Positions 33,746 through 43,129 are shown, counted from the first letter of the stretch. The stretch: DNA of 64,000 nucleotides from Nocardia neocaledoniensis (GCF_003182135.1 NZ_QGTL01000008.1:124001-188000); one strand, 5' to 3'. Translations and numbers: made by a program. The notes: a model not told the origin generated them from the sequence alone.

Positions 33746-36214
33746 TTACGGCACCGTGGGGATCGCGGCCTCGGGCCAGACCCAGTCCGCGACGACGGGG
33801 ATGTCCTCGCCGTGCTCCCTGGTCCAGCGCCGCGCCGTCAGCCGCGCGTCGACCATCTCCTGGCGCAGCCCTGCCGCCCGCGCGCCTAGGCCGGGCACCC
33901 GATCGATCACGTCGAGCACCAGGTGGAAGCGGTCCAGGTCGTTGAGCATGACCATGTCGAACGGGGTGGTGGTCGTGCCCTTCTCCTTGTATCCGCGCAC
34001 GTGCAGGTTGGCGTGATTGGCGCGCCGGTAGGTGAGCCGGTGGACCAGCCACGGATAGCCGTGGAAGGCGAAGATCACCGGGGCGTCGGTGGTGAACAGG
34101 GTGTCGAAATGGGCGTCGGACAGCCCGTGCGGATGCTCCTCCGCGGGCAGCAGACGCATCAGGTCCACCACATTGATCACCCGGACCCGCAGCTCGGGCA
34201 GCCGATCGCGCAGGATCGCCGCGGCGGCGAGCGTCTCCAGGGTCGGGATGTCGCCCGCGCAGGCCAGCACCACATCGGGCGTGCTGCCGAGATCGTCGTT
34301 GTGGCAGGCCCACTCCCAGATCCCGACGCCGCGCGCGCAGTGCAGCGCGGCCTCGGGCACCGAAAGCCAGTCGGGCCCCGGCTGTTTGCCCGCCACGACC
34401 ACGTTCGCGTAGTGCAGCGAGCGCAGGCAGTGGTCATAGGTGGACAGCAGGGTGTTCGCGTCCGGCGGCAGGTACACGCGCACGATCTCGGGACTCTTGT
34501 TCGTCACCACGTCGAGGAAACCCGGGTCCTGATGGGTGAACCCGTTGTGGTCCTGGCGCCACACGTGCGAGGTGAGCAGGTAGTTCAGGCTGGGGATCCG
34601 GCGCCGCCACGGCACCGCCAGGCTGGCGTCGAGCCACTTGGCGTGCTGGTTGAACATGGCGTCGACGATGTGGATGAACGCCTCGTAGCAGGTGAACACG
34701 CCGTGGCGGCCGGTCAGCAGATAGCCCTCGAGCAGGCCCTGGCACATGTGCTCGGAGAGCACCTCCACCGCGCGCCCGCTCGTCGACAGGGCGACGTCCC
34801 AGCGCCCGACCTCGGCCTGCCAGTCGCGGCCGGTCACCTCGAGGATGTCCTGCAGGCGATTGCTGACCAGCTCGTCGGGCGCGAAGGTGAGGAAGTTGCC
34901 GGGGTTGCGCGCGGTGACGTCACGCAACCAGCCGCCGAGCACCCTGGTCGCCTCGTGCGTCCCCGCGCCGGGCCGCTCGACCTCGACGCCGTATTCGCGC
35001 CAGTCGGGCAGGTCGAGATCGCGGACGAGCAGGCCGCCGTTGGCCACCGGATCGAGGCTCATCGGCCGCTCGGGAATCTGGGCCAGCAGCTCGGGCACCG
35101 GCGCTCCGGTCTCGTCGAACAGTTCCTCGGGCCGATACGAGCGCAGCCACTGTTCCAGCACGCGCCGGTGTTCGGGGTTCGTGCGGGCCGCAGGCAGCGG
35201 CACCTGGTGCGCGCGGAAGGTGCCCTCGACGCGCTCGCCGTCCACCACCGGGGGACAGGTCCAGCCCTTGGGCGTGTGCAGGACGATCATCGGCCAGCGG
35301 GGGCGGGAGGTGTCGCCGTCTTCCCTGGCGGCGCGCTGGAACCGGGCGATCTGCGCCAGGCAGCTGTCCATCGCCGCGGCCATGTCCTGGTGCACCTGCG
35401 CCGGATCGGACCCGGAGACGACGATCGGCTGGTAGCCGTAACCGCGCAGCAGCTCGACGAGCTCGGCCTCGGGGATGCGGGCGAAGATGGTCGGATTGGC
35501 GATCTTGTACTCGTTGAGCGCCAGGATCGGCACCACGGCGCCGTCGCGGCCCGCGTTGAGGAACTTGTTCGCGTGCCAGCTGCCCGCCAGCGGCCCGGTC
35601 TCGGCCTCGCCGTCGCCGATCACGCAGAACACCGTCAGGTCGGGATTGTCGAGCGCGGCGCCGTAGGCGTGCAGCAGGCTGTAGCCCAGTTCGCCGCCCT
35701 CGTGGAAGGAACCGGGGGTCTCGGGCGCGCAGTGGCTTGGCACGCCACCGGGGAAGGAGAACTGGTGGAACAGCCTGCGCATGCCCGCCTCGTCGCGCGG
35801 GATGTCGCGGTAGAGCTCGGCGTAGGCGCCCTCCAGCCACGCGCAGGCGTTCGGGCCGGGTCCGCCGTGGCCGGGGCCCGCCACGAACACCGCGTGCAGG
35901 CCGCGGTCCCGGATCACCCGATTCGCGTGCGCCCACACCAGATTCAGGCCGGGCACGGTGCCGAAGTGCCCGAGCAGCCGCGGTTTGACGTCCTCCGCGC
36001 GCAGCGGTTCGCGCAGCAGCGGATTGCGCAGCAGGTAGATCTGGCCGACCGCCAGATAGTTCGCCGCCCGCCACCAGGTGTCCACCGCCACCAGCTCGGG
36101 GCGGGTCAGTGGGCCGGGCGCCTCGGTGAGCACATACGGCTCGGGCGCGACGGTCTCGCCCTCACCGCCGCCCACCGTGTCGGCGGCGGTGTCGCGTTCG
36201 AGATCGCTGGTCAT
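33746..36214 (-). CDS. xfp: Phosphoketolase (Xfp)
   Basis: An 822-residue thiamine-diphosphate enzyme cleaving xylulose-5-phosphate or fructose-6-phosphate with phosphate to acetyl-phosphate and an aldose phosphate. AGPGHGGPG, GDGEAETGPLAGSWHANKF (shown in part) and the C-terminal XFP domain are full length. ATG at 36214 has AGGAGA upstream; the frame runs on without family sequence. With rpiB nearby, it offers a carbon-saving route from pentoses to acetyl units. Confidence 0.94.
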   Translation of the reverse strand: MTSDLERDTAADTVGGGEGETVAPEPYVLTEAPGPLTRPELVAVDTWWRAANYLAVGQIYLLRNPLLREPLRAEDVKPRLLGHFGTVPGLNLVWAHANRVIRDRGLHAVFVAGPGHGGPGPNACAWLEGAYAELYRDIPRDEAGMRRLFHQFSFPGGVPSHCAPETPGSFHEGGELGYSLLHAYGAALDNPDLTVFCVIGDGEAETGPLAGSWHANKFLNAGRDGAVVPILALNEYKIANPTIFARIPEAELVELLRGYGYQPIVVSGSDPAQVHQDMAAAMDSCLAQIARFQRAAREDGDTSRPRWPMIVLHTPKGWTCPPVVDGERVEGTFRAHQVPLPAARTNPEHRRVLEQWLRSYRPEELFDETGAPVPELLAQIPERPMSLDPVANGGLLVRDLDLPDWREYGVEVERPGAGTHEATRVLGGWLRDVTARNPGNFLTFAPDELVSNRLQDILEVTGRDWQAEVGRWDVALSTSGRAVEVLSEHMCQGLLEGYLLTGRHGVFTCYEAFIHIVDAMFNQHAKWLDASLAVPWRRRIPSLNYLLTSHVWRQDHNGFTHQDPGFLDVVTNKSPEIVRVYLPPDANTLLSTYDHCLRSLHYANVVVAGKQPGPDWLSVPEAALHCARGVGIWEWACHNDDLGSTPDVVLACAGDIPTLETLAAAAILRDRLPELRVRVINVVDLMRLLPAEEHPHGLSDAHFDTLFTTDAPVIFAFHGYPWLVHRLTYRRANHANLHVRGYKEKGTTTTPFDMVMLNDLDRFHLVLDVIDRVPGLGARAAGLRQEMVDARLTARRWTREHGEDIPVVADWVWPEAAIPTVP

Positions 36215-36375
36215 CGCGGACTCTCCTCGCAGTCGGTGCGCTGCGGCGCCGGGCGCCGCCGGAAGTGCCCGTGGCGCCGTTCGACATCCGGAGCCACCGG
36301 TGCGGAAACGCACCGCCGAGCCTACCGCCGTGCCGGTACTCCGCGCCGTGCGCGCGGTCGATTACTGTGCGGGCC

Positions 36376-36933
36376 ATGCATTCTCTCGGCAGGATTTTCG
36401 GCATCGGACTCGTCGCGGCCGCCGCGATCGCGACAGCGGCCTGCGGCTCGGACACCGAATCGGCGAGCACCTCGTCGGCGACCACCAGTGCCGCCGCGGG
36501 CGGGCCGACGGCGAGCAAGGGCCGCGAGTGCACCGCGGACGACATCAAGGTCGAGGGCGGCTTCGGCGACGCGCCGGAGATCACCATCCCCGATTCGTGC
36601 GACCCGCCCAAGACCCTCGTCGTCAAGGACCTGGTGCCCGGCACCGGCCCCGGGGCGGCGGCCGGGCAGCCTCTGACCATGAACTACGCGCTGGTGACCT
36701 GGTCGGACAAGCAGACCCTGGACAGCTCCTTCAAGCGCGGCAAGCCGTTCGGCCTGACCCTCGGCGCCGGCCAGGTCATCGAGGGCTGGGACCAGGGCCT
36801 GCTCGGGGTCCAGCAGGGCGCCCGGCGCCTGCTCATCGTGCCGCCGGAGCTCGGTTACGGCTCGGGCGGCAACGGCGTCGCGCCGAACGAGACGCTGGTC
36901 TTCGTCACCGACGCGGTGCAGGTCGGCGGCTAG
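36376..36933 (+). CDS. FKBP-type peptidyl-prolyl isomerase, exported
   Basis: A 185-residue cell-envelope foldase. Residues 1-23 form a signal sequence ending ATAAC; the lipobox is weak at -3, but a Cys followed by a Gly-Ser-Asp linker suggests a lipoprotein. A Ser/Thr/Ala-rich linker spans residues 27-45. The FKBP domain (residues 80-185) has the core VIEGWDQGLLGVQQGARR and VPPELGYG. It lies just before tig, so two prolyl isomerase-type folding factors are adjacent. Confidence 0.87.
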   Translation: MHSLGRIFGIGLVAAAAIATAACGSDTESASTSSATTSAAAGGPTASKGRECTADDIKVEGGFGDAPEITIPDSCDPPKTLVVKDLVPGTGPGAAAGQPLTMNYALVTWSDKQTLDSSFKRGKPFGLTLGAGQVIEGWDQGLLGVQQGARRLLIVPPELGYGSGGNGVAPNETLVFVTDAVQVGG

Positions 36934-37071
36934 TTCGCCGGCTGGACAACCGCCGATTGCACGACCGCGAGGCCGGTCAACTACCCTGGTCGGGATGCGT
37001 GCGCCGCACCGACCAAGGGCGCGTCGCCCCATGCGGGGACACCACTGAACTACGAACCAAGGAGCATGTCC

Positions 37072-38436
37072 GTGAAGAGCACCGTCGAGCAGCTGAGCCC
37101 GACCCGGGTCCGGATCAACGTCGAGGTGCCCTTCGAGGAGCTGAAGCCCGACTTCGACAAGGCGTACAAGGCGCTGGCCCAGCAGGTCCGCATCCCCGGC
37201 TTCCGTCCCGGCAAGGCCCCGGCCAAGCTGATCGAGACCCGCGTCGGCCGCGGCGCCGTGCTGGAGCAGGTCGTCAACGACGCGCTGCCCGCCCGCTACG
37301 CCGAGGCCGTGCAGGCCACCGAGGTGAAGGTCATCGGCCAGCCCGAGATCGAGATCACCAAGATCGAGGACGGCGACGAGCTGGCGTTCACCGCCGAGGT
37401 CGACGTGCGCCCCGAGATCGCCCTGCCGGACTACTCGGGCCTCGAGGTCACCGTCGACTCCTTCACCATCGAGGACGCCGACATCGAGCAGCAGCTCACC
37501 TCGCTGCGTCAGCGCTTCGGCACCCTGACCGGCGTCGAGCGCGCCGTGCAGGACGGCGACTTCGTCTCGATCGACCTCTCGGCCACCGTCGACGGCGAGG
37601 ACGTCCCCGAGGCGGCCACCACCGGCCTGTCGCACGAGGTCGGTTCGGGTCAGCTGATCGAGGGCCTCGACGAGGCCGTCACCGGCCTGAAGGCGGGCGA
37701 GTCCGCCGAGTTCACCTCCACCCTGGTGGCGGGCGAGCACGCGGGCAAGGAAGCCGTCATCACCGTCACCGTGCAGTCGGTGAAGGAGCGCGAGCTGCCT
37801 GAGGCCGACGACGAGTTCGCCCAGCTGGCCAGTGAATTCGACACCATCGACGAGCTGAAGGAAGACCTGAAGGGCCGCGTCGAGCGTTCCAAGAAGGTCG
37901 AGCAGGCCGGTCAGATCCGCGACAAGGTGCTCGACACCCTGCTCGAGACCGTCGAGGTCCCGCTGCCCGAGGCCGTCGTCAAGGCCGAGGTCGACGCGGT
38001 GCTGCACGACGCCGTCCACGGCTTCGACCACGACGAGGCCAAGCTGGCCGAGGCGCTCGAGGCGCAGGGCTCCTCCCGCGAGGAGTTCGACAAGGACACC
38101 CAGGAAGCCGCCGAGAAGTCGGTGAAGACCCAGCTGCTGCTCGACGCCATCGCCGAGGCCGAGGGCACCCAGGTCGGCCAGCAGGAGCTGACCGAGCGGA
38201 TCCTGTTCCAGGCCCAGCGCTACGGCATGTCGCCGGAGCAGTTCATCCAGCAGGTGCAGCAGGCCGGTCAGCTCGGCGCGGTGTTCGCCGACGTCCGCCG
38301 CGGCAAGGCGCTGGCCGGTGTCGTCGGTCAGGTGAAGGTCACCGACTCCGACGGCAACGTGGTCGACACCACCGAAATGTTCGGTGACCCCGCGGATTCC
38401 GCCGAGACCGAACAGGTCGAGGCCGCCGCCGAATAA
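37072..38436 (+). CDS. tig: Trigger factor
   Basis: A 454-residue ribosome-bound chaperone with prolyl isomerase activity. The N-terminal ribosome-binding domain includes GFRPGKAP, the FKBP-like middle spans about residues 160-245, and the helical C-domain runs to about 430 with an acidic tail. GTG at 37072 is preferred over the ATG at 37066: AAGGAG (37059-37064) is seven bases from the GTG but only one from the ATG, and homologues begin VKSTVEQLSP. It precedes clpP1, as in mycobacteria (Rv2462c). Confidence 0.95.
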   Translation: MKSTVEQLSPTRVRINVEVPFEELKPDFDKAYKALAQQVRIPGFRPGKAPAKLIETRVGRGAVLEQVVNDALPARYAEAVQATEVKVIGQPEIEITKIEDGDELAFTAEVDVRPEIALPDYSGLEVTVDSFTIEDADIEQQLTSLRQRFGTLTGVERAVQDGDFVSIDLSATVDGEDVPEAATTGLSHEVGSGQLIEGLDEAVTGLKAGESAEFTSTLVAGEHAGKEAVITVTVQSVKERELPEADDEFAQLASEFDTIDELKEDLKGRVERSKKVEQAGQIRDKVLDTLLETVEVPLPEAVVKAEVDAVLHDAVHGFDHDEAKLAEALEAQGSSREEFDKDTQEAAEKSVKTQLLLDAIAEAEGTQVGQQELTERILFQAQRYGMSPEQFIQQVQQAGQLGAVFADVRRGKALAGVVGQVKVTDSDGNVVDTTEMFGDPADSAETEQVEAAAE

Positions 38437-38485
38437 GTTCTGCGATGCCGGTGTGACCGGTTCCCCCACGGGGGTGCTTGGATTG

Positions 38486-38496
38486 CGCTGTGAGCG
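38486..38496. promoter_or_regulatory. ClgR-type operator upstream of clpP1
   Basis: CGCT-GTG-AGCG is a perfect inverted repeat within ATTGCGCTGTGAGCGAAG. It fits the known actinobacterial ClgR pattern CGCT-N3-AGCG with AT flanks, except the central base. It is 104 bp before the clpP1 start and partly inside the tig terminator. Confidence 0.65.
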
Positions 38497-38536
38497 AAGA
38501 AGGGCGGTACCGGGAGTTCGGTGCCGCCCTGCTTCG
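38495..38536 (+). terminator. Terminator between tig and clpP1
   Basis: A 12-bp stem with one G-U pair (38501-38512 with 38519-38530), extended by CGAAG/CTTCG, followed by TTAGTGTTTG. Confidence 0.75.
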
Positions 38537-38599
38537 TTAGTGTTTGTGACGACGAACCGTAGGCCGTAAGCAATCGGTGAGAAGAGAAGGCAGGTATCC

Positions 38600-39199
38600 G
38601 TGACAATCAACCAGGCAGGGGTCATGACAGCCGCTACTGCTGGTCTCAACCTCAGTGATTCGGTGTACGAGCGGCTGCTGCGCGAGCGCATCATCTTCCT
38701 CGGCACCCAGGTCGACGATGACATCGCCAACAAGCTGTGCGCGCAGATCCTGCTGCTCTCGGCCGAGGATCCCACCAAGGACATCTCGCTCTACATCAAC
38801 TCCCCGGGTGGCTCGGTCACCGCGGGCATGGCGATCTACGACACGATGCAGTTCGCCGAGTGCGACATCAAGACCGTCGCCATGGGGCTGGCCGCCTCGA
38901 TGGGGCAGTTCCTGCTCACCGCGGGCACCCCGGGCAAGCGCTTCGCGCTGCCGCACACCCGGATCATGATGCACCAGCCGTCGGCGGGCATCGGTGGTTC
39001 GGCGGCCGACATCGCCATCATGGCCGAGCAGTTCGCGCACACCAAGCGTGAGCTCAACGAGCTGCAGGCCCAGCACACCGGCAAGTCCGTCGAGCAGGTC
39101 ACCGAGGACGCGGACCGCGACCGCTGGTTCACGGCGAAGGAAGCCCTCGAGTACGGCTTCATCGACCACGTGGTCGCCCACGCGAACCAGGCGAAGTAG
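38600..39199 (+). CDS. clpP1: ATP-dependent Clp protease proteolytic subunit 1
   Basis: A 199-residue barrel protease subunit that in mycobacteria works only as a mixed ClpP1-ClpP2 ring with ClpX or ClpC1. The triad is complete: S100 (AASMG), the His in MMHQPSAG, and the Asp of DRDRWF. Start GTG with weak AGG upstream. clpP2 follows after 43 bp. A ClgR-type palindrome precedes it. Confidence 0.96.
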   Translation: MTINQAGVMTAATAGLNLSDSVYERLLRERIIFLGTQVDDDIANKLCAQILLLSAEDPTKDISLYINSPGGSVTAGMAIYDTMQFAECDIKTVAMGLAASMGQFLLTAGTPGKRFALPHTRIMMHQPSAGIGGSAADIAIMAEQFAHTKRELNELQAQHTGKSVEQVTEDADRDRWFTAKEALEYGFIDHVVAHANQAK

Positions 39200-39242
39200 C
39201 GCCACCGCGCCCCACCCACTCGAGACAAGCTTGGAGACAAAG

Positions 39243-39905
39243 ATGGCCAATCTGATCGACCCGCGCGGCCTCGGTGGCGCTGCCGCCGCGAATCCGCAGT
39301 CGCGCTACATCCTGCCGCAGTTCACCGAGCAGACGTCGTTCGGTGTCAAGACCTCGGACCCGTACAACAAGCTGTTCGAGGAGCGGATCATCTTCCTGGG
39401 CAACCAGGTCGACGACGTCTCGGCGAACGACATCATGGCGCAGCTGCTGGTGCTGGAGTCCCAGGACCCCGACCGCGACATCACCATGTACATCAACTCG
39501 CCCGGTGGCTCGTTCACCGCGCTGATGGCGATCTACGACACCATGCAGTACGTCCGCCCCGACGTGGTGACGGTCTGCCTCGGCCAGGCCGCCTCGGCCG
39601 CGGCCGTGCTGCTGGCCGCAGGCGCGCCGGGTAAGCGCGCCGCGCTGCCCAACGCCCGCGTGCTGATCCACCAGCCGTCCTCCGGCGGTGTGCAGGGCCA
39701 GGTGTCCGACCTCGAGATCGCGGCCGCCGAGATCGAGCGGATGCGCCGCCTGATGGAGGTCACCCTCTCGCGCCACACCGGCAAGACCGAGGAGCAGATC
39801 CGCAAGGACACCGACCGCGACAAGATCCTCACGGCCGAGGAGGCCAAGGACTACGGCATCGTCGACCAGGTCTTCGACTACCGGAAGCTCAGCGGACAGA
39901 AGTGA
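39243..39905 (+). CDS. clpP2: ATP-dependent Clp protease proteolytic subunit 2
   Basis: A 220-residue ClpP with a longer N-terminus than ClpP1, as usual for ClpP2. S118 (QAASAAA), the His in IHQPSSGG and the Asp of DRDKIL form the triad. It partners ClpP1 and binds the unfoldase in mycobacteria. GGAGAC precedes the ATG. It is the last gene before a strong T-tract terminator. Confidence 0.96.
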   Translation: MANLIDPRGLGGAAAANPQSRYILPQFTEQTSFGVKTSDPYNKLFEERIIFLGNQVDDVSANDIMAQLLVLESQDPDRDITMYINSPGGSFTALMAIYDTMQYVRPDVVTVCLGQAASAAAVLLAAGAPGKRAALPNARVLIHQPSSGGVQGQVSDLEIAAAEIERMRRLMEVTLSRHTGKTEEQIRKDTDRDKILTAEEAKDYGIVDQVFDYRKLSGQK

Positions 39906-39912
39906 CACGCCC

Positions 39913-39952
39913 GGGCCCGTCGCCTGATCTGGGCGGCGGGCCCACCTTTTTT
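39913..39952 (+). terminator. Intrinsic terminator after clpP1P2
   Basis: A 12-bp GC stem with one G-U pair (39913-39924 with 39932-39943), followed closely by TTTTTT at 39947-39952. One of the two clearest U-tract terminators in the window. Confidence 0.9.
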
Positions 39953-40003
39953 CCACCGTGGGCCTCACAATGGTGAGAACCCGCACAACCCTTCACAGAA
40001 ACA

Positions 40004-40031
40004 TGCGCGAGTTGTCGACCTCTCTCGCGCA
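40004..40031. promoter_or_regulatory. Inverted repeat in the clpX upstream region
   Basis: TGCGCGAG and CTCGCGCA, perfect 8-bp arms with 12 bp between, 115 bp before the clpX start. Possible regulator site; not a clear ClgR motif. Confidence 0.4.
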
Positions 40032-40145
40032 CAGCAGGTACGGTCGACTCAGGGACCATTGCTCTGATTGACGGCACCGAAACGTATTTTCCGGCCCAAT
40101 CGGGGACGACGGTCGCACTCGGACAAGGAAGTAGGGACCTACGAG

Positions 40146-41426
40146 ATGGCGCGCATCGGAGACGGCGGCGATCTGCTCAAGTGCTCGTTCTGCGGAAAGA
40201 GCCAGAAGCAGGTCAAGAAGCTCATTGCGGGCCCCGGGGTCTATATCTGCGACGAGTGCATCGACCTCTGCAACGAGATCATCGAGGAAGAGCTGGCCGA
40301 GTCGAGCGAGGTGAAGCTCGACGAGCTGCCCAAGCCCTCGGAGATCCGGGACTTCCTGGAGAACTACGTCATCGGCCAGGACACGGCCAAGCGCACCCTC
40401 GCGGTGGCGGTGTACAACCACTACAAGCGCATCCAGGCCGGCGACAAGGGCCGCGATTCGCGCGGCGAGACCGTCGAGCTGGCCAAGTCGAACATCCTGA
40501 TGCTCGGGCCCACCGGCTGCGGCAAGACCTACCTCGCGCAGACGCTGGCGAAGATGCTGAACGTGCCGTTCGCCATCGCCGACGCCACCGCGCTCACCGA
40601 GGCGGGCTACGTCGGCGAGGACGTCGAGAACATCCTGCTGAAGCTGATCCAGGCCGCCGACTACGACGTCAAGCGCGCCGAGACCGGCATCATCTACATC
40701 GACGAGGTCGACAAGATCGCCCGCAAGAGCGAGAACCCGTCGATCACCCGTGACGTCTCCGGCGAGGGCGTGCAGCAGGCGCTGCTGAAGATCCTGGAGG
40801 GCACCCAGGCGAGTGTGCCGCCGCAGGGCGGTCGCAAGCACCCGCACCAGGAGTTCATCCAGATCGACACCACCAACGTGCTCTTCATCGTGGCGGGCGC
40901 CTTCGCGGGTCTGGAGAAGATCATCTCCGACCGCACCGGGCACCGCGGGATCGGTTTCGGCGCCGAGGTCCGCTCCAAGGCCGAGGTCGACACCGACGAC
41001 CACTTCGCCGACGTGATGCCCGAGGATCTGATCAAGTTCGGTCTGATCCCCGAGTTCATCGGCCGCCTGCCCGTCGTCGCCTCGGTGACGAACCTGGACA
41101 AGGACTCGCTGGTCAAGATCCTCTCGGAGCCGAAGAACGCGCTGGTCAAGCAGTACGTGCGGCTGTTCGAGATGGACGGTGTCGACCTGGAGTTCACCAC
41201 CGACGCCCTCGAGGCCGTCGCGGACCAGGCGATCCTGCGCGGCACCGGCGCCCGCGGCCTGCGCGCCATCATGGAGGAAGTCCTGCTCCCGGTGATGTAC
41301 GACATCCCCGGCCGCGACGACGTCGCCAAGGTGGTCGTCAACGCCGACACGGTCACCGAGAACGTCCTTCCGACGATCGTCCCCCGCAAGACCCAGCGCA
41401 CCGAGCGCCGCGAGAAGTCGGCCTAG
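40146..41426 (+). CDS. clpX: Clp protease ATP-binding subunit ClpX
   Basis: A 426-residue AAA+ unfoldase that delivers substrates to ClpP1P2. The zinc-binding N-domain uses C13, C16, C35 and C38. Walker A is GPTGCGKT (121-128), Walker B IIYIDEVDKI, then sensor motifs and GARGLR. The ClpP-docking loop reads IGFGAEV. ATG 40146 gives the exact family N-terminus (MARIGDGGDLLKCSFC). It has its own promoter region after the clpP1P2 terminator, and a terminator follows. Confidence 0.97.
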   Translation: MARIGDGGDLLKCSFCGKSQKQVKKLIAGPGVYICDECIDLCNEIIEEELAESSEVKLDELPKPSEIRDFLENYVIGQDTAKRTLAVAVYNHYKRIQAGDKGRDSRGETVELAKSNILMLGPTGCGKTYLAQTLAKMLNVPFAIADATALTEAGYVGEDVENILLKLIQAADYDVKRAETGIIYIDEVDKIARKSENPSITRDVSGEGVQQALLKILEGTQASVPPQGGRKHPHQEFIQIDTTNVLFIVAGAFAGLEKIISDRTGHRGIGFGAEVRSKAEVDTDDHFADVMPEDLIKFGLIPEFIGRLPVVASVTNLDKDSLVKILSEPKNALVKQYVRLFEMDGVDLEFTTDALEAVADQAILRGTGARGLRAIMEEVLLPVMYDIPGRDDVAKVVVNADTVTENVLPTIVPRKTQRTERREKSA

Positions 41427-41443
41427 CGCACCCGATCTACGAG

Positions 41444-41486
41444 AAGGGCCCGTCCCTCGGCTCAGTGCCGAGCTGGACGGGCCCTT
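41444..41486. terminator. Bidirectional terminator after clpX
   Basis: A 12-bp stem plus a 6-bp stem (41444-41461 with 41467-41486, two-base bulge), then TTTCG; serves clpX and the convergent membrane-protein gene. Confidence 0.8.
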
Positions 41487-41499
41487 TCGTGTGGCAGGA

Positions 41500-42309
41500 C
41501 TAGTTGTCGCGGAAGGAGGGGGCGGCGGCGAGCATGTCTTCCTCCTCGTCGGCGGGGATGTCGGCGGAGGCGCGCGCGATGGCGGTGCTGTAGCGGGCGC
41601 TGGCGGCGTTGTGGATCATCAGGGCGACGCCGATCATCACGGGGGCCACGGCGTGCACCGCGGCGTCGTACCAGTTGCCCGCGCTCAGGTGCGGGTAGGT
41701 GTTGAGGGCGATTGTGAGGGTGAGCAGGAAGAGCTCGGCCACCAGCACCTGGGTGCGGTTGCCCATCACGCCCCACTCGGCCACGCGGGTGGTGCCGATC
41801 ATGATGATGATCAGGCAGACGCTGATCATCGCCTCCAGGCCGAAACTGGCCCAGTAGAGCGGGTCGCCTGGACCGCCGGGGGCGATGTTGTGCTGCACGT
41901 TCACCGCCGACCACAGCATGCCCGCGATCACCACGCCTGCCAGCGCGCGCAGCGACCAGGTGCGGTGCTGGTAGAGCGAGGCCAGCCGGGCGCGCGGGTT
42001 CGATTCGCGGCGCTGCGCGGCCATGGCCTTGCGGGCCAGCATCAGATCGGCCATCTCGGCCCGCTCCATCGCCGCCGTGGTCTCGCGCAGGCGGTCGGCA
42101 TGGGTGGAGGCGGCCTTGATCTGCTTCCAGCGCTGGTCGCGCTCGTAGGTGCGGATCTTCTCGGCCAGTTCCCGCTCGGCGCGCAGCTCGTCCTCGGACA
42201 GCGCGTCGGTCAGCGCGGGGTCGGACTGGTACTCGATGCGCCGACGGGCGCGCTCCACCCGCACGGGCAGGGCGACGACCTCGTTATCGAGCGGGTGTTC
42301 CTCGCGCAT
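41500..42309 (-). CDS. Membrane protein of unknown function
   Basis: A 269-residue protein not assigned to a family. Residues 1-110 are charged and helical, with probable coiled coil (many Glu/Arg/Ala). Residues 118-245 contain four hydrophobic helices, then an acidic tail (DEEEDM). The design recalls transfer-associated or division-linked membrane proteins of actinomycetes, but no motif confirms this. It is alone on its strand, convergent with clpX. Confidence 0.72.
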   Translation of the reverse strand: MREEHPLDNEVVALPVRVERARRRIEYQSDPALTDALSEDELRAERELAEKIRTYERDQRWKQIKAASTHADRLRETTAAMERAEMADLMLARKAMAAQRRESNPRARLASLYQHRTWSLRALAGVVIAGMLWSAVNVQHNIAPGGPGDPLYWASFGLEAMISVCLIIIMIGTTRVAEWGVMGNRTQVLVAELFLLTLTIALNTYPHLSAGNWYDAAVHAVAPVMIGVALMIHNAASARYSTAIARASADIPADEEEDMLAAAPSFRDN

Positions 42310-42759
42310 CGCAACTCCAGACAGCTCAGGGTTCGCCGGGTCGCGTCATTCTTGCGCATCGCGCCGTGGCGAGCACAACCGCGGGCCGATTTCCCTCCGG
42401 CCCGCGGCGAGCCGGAAACGTCTGGCGCACAACTGTGTAGCTGTTCTCGCTGAGCACCGGGGACACGGTGACGACTGTCGGTGACGGTCGCGCCCGGGGT
42501 CGAGGAGCGTCGTTGATCCTCCGTGGTTCGCCGTTGAACCTTGATCCCGTGTGGTGCTTCTGCTGATGTGTCGCCGCCGACGAGCCAGGTGTTACGTCCG
42601 TTTGGTCCGTCTTGCAGGGCGTTCACCCGTAACGACGGGCCCGTCGCGCAAAACTCATCGGCGTATCCTCGCGGTGTGTCGGACTGGTGCCGCCGTTCGG
42701 GTGCTGTTTACTCGGTCCGTCAATCAGATGTTCGAGTGACGAGTGGAAGCGGAGGAGAC
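42310..42759. other. 450-bp gap upstream of the mIHF-like gene
   Basis: No supported gene. It contains a 10-bp hairpin (42379-42388 with 42398-42407), GC-rich repeats, and a TATCCT box at 42664-42669 that could be the -10 of the mIHF-like gene. A long leader or divergent promoter region is likely. Confidence 0.45.
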
Positions 42760-43074
42760 ATGGCACTGCCTACGATGACCGCCGAACAGCGCACCGAGGC
42801 GTTGGCCAAAGCGGCTGCCGTGCGCAAGGCGCGCTCGGAACTGATCGGCAAGGTGAAGGAGGGCAAGGTCACCGTCGCCGATCTGCTCAAGAAGGCCGAC
42901 AGCGACGACCTGGTCAAGAAGACCAAGGTGGCCGCGGTGATCAAGGCGCTGCCGGGCGTCGGTCCGGTGAAGGCGGCCAAGCTGATGGATCAGGCCGAGA
43001 TCCCCGAGGATCGTCGTATCGGCGGGCTCGGTGCCCGCCAGCGCGCGGCGCTGCTCGACGCCCTCGAGGCCTGA
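42760..43074 (+). CDS. Mycobacterial-type integration host factor (mIHF-like)
   Basis: A 104-residue nucleoid protein with the S13-like H2TH fold of mIHF. ALPTMTAEQRTEALAKAA and IKALPGVGPVKAAKLMDQAE match the family, with the conserved RRIGGLGARQRAALL end. GGAGGAG precedes the ATG. In M. tuberculosis mihF lies beside gmk; here neither gmk nor pyrF is near and the core differs from mIHF (for example, KEGKVTVADLL replaces the usual RGG segment), so this may be a second copy. Confidence 0.85.
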   Translation: MALPTMTAEQRTEALAKAAAVRKARSELIGKVKEGKVTVADLLKKADSDDLVKKTKVAAVIKALPGVGPVKAAKLMDQAEIPEDRRIGGLGARQRAALLDALEA

Positions 43075-43087
43075 GCCGACCAGCGAT

Positions 43088-43129
43088 CCGACGCCCGTGG
43101 ACGCACAGCGTGCACGCCACGGGCGTCGG
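43088..43129. terminator. Bidirectional terminator after the mIHF-like gene
   Basis: A 13-bp perfect stem (43088-43100 with 43117-43129) with a small GCAC/GTGC hairpin in the loop, between convergent genes. Confidence 0.75.
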
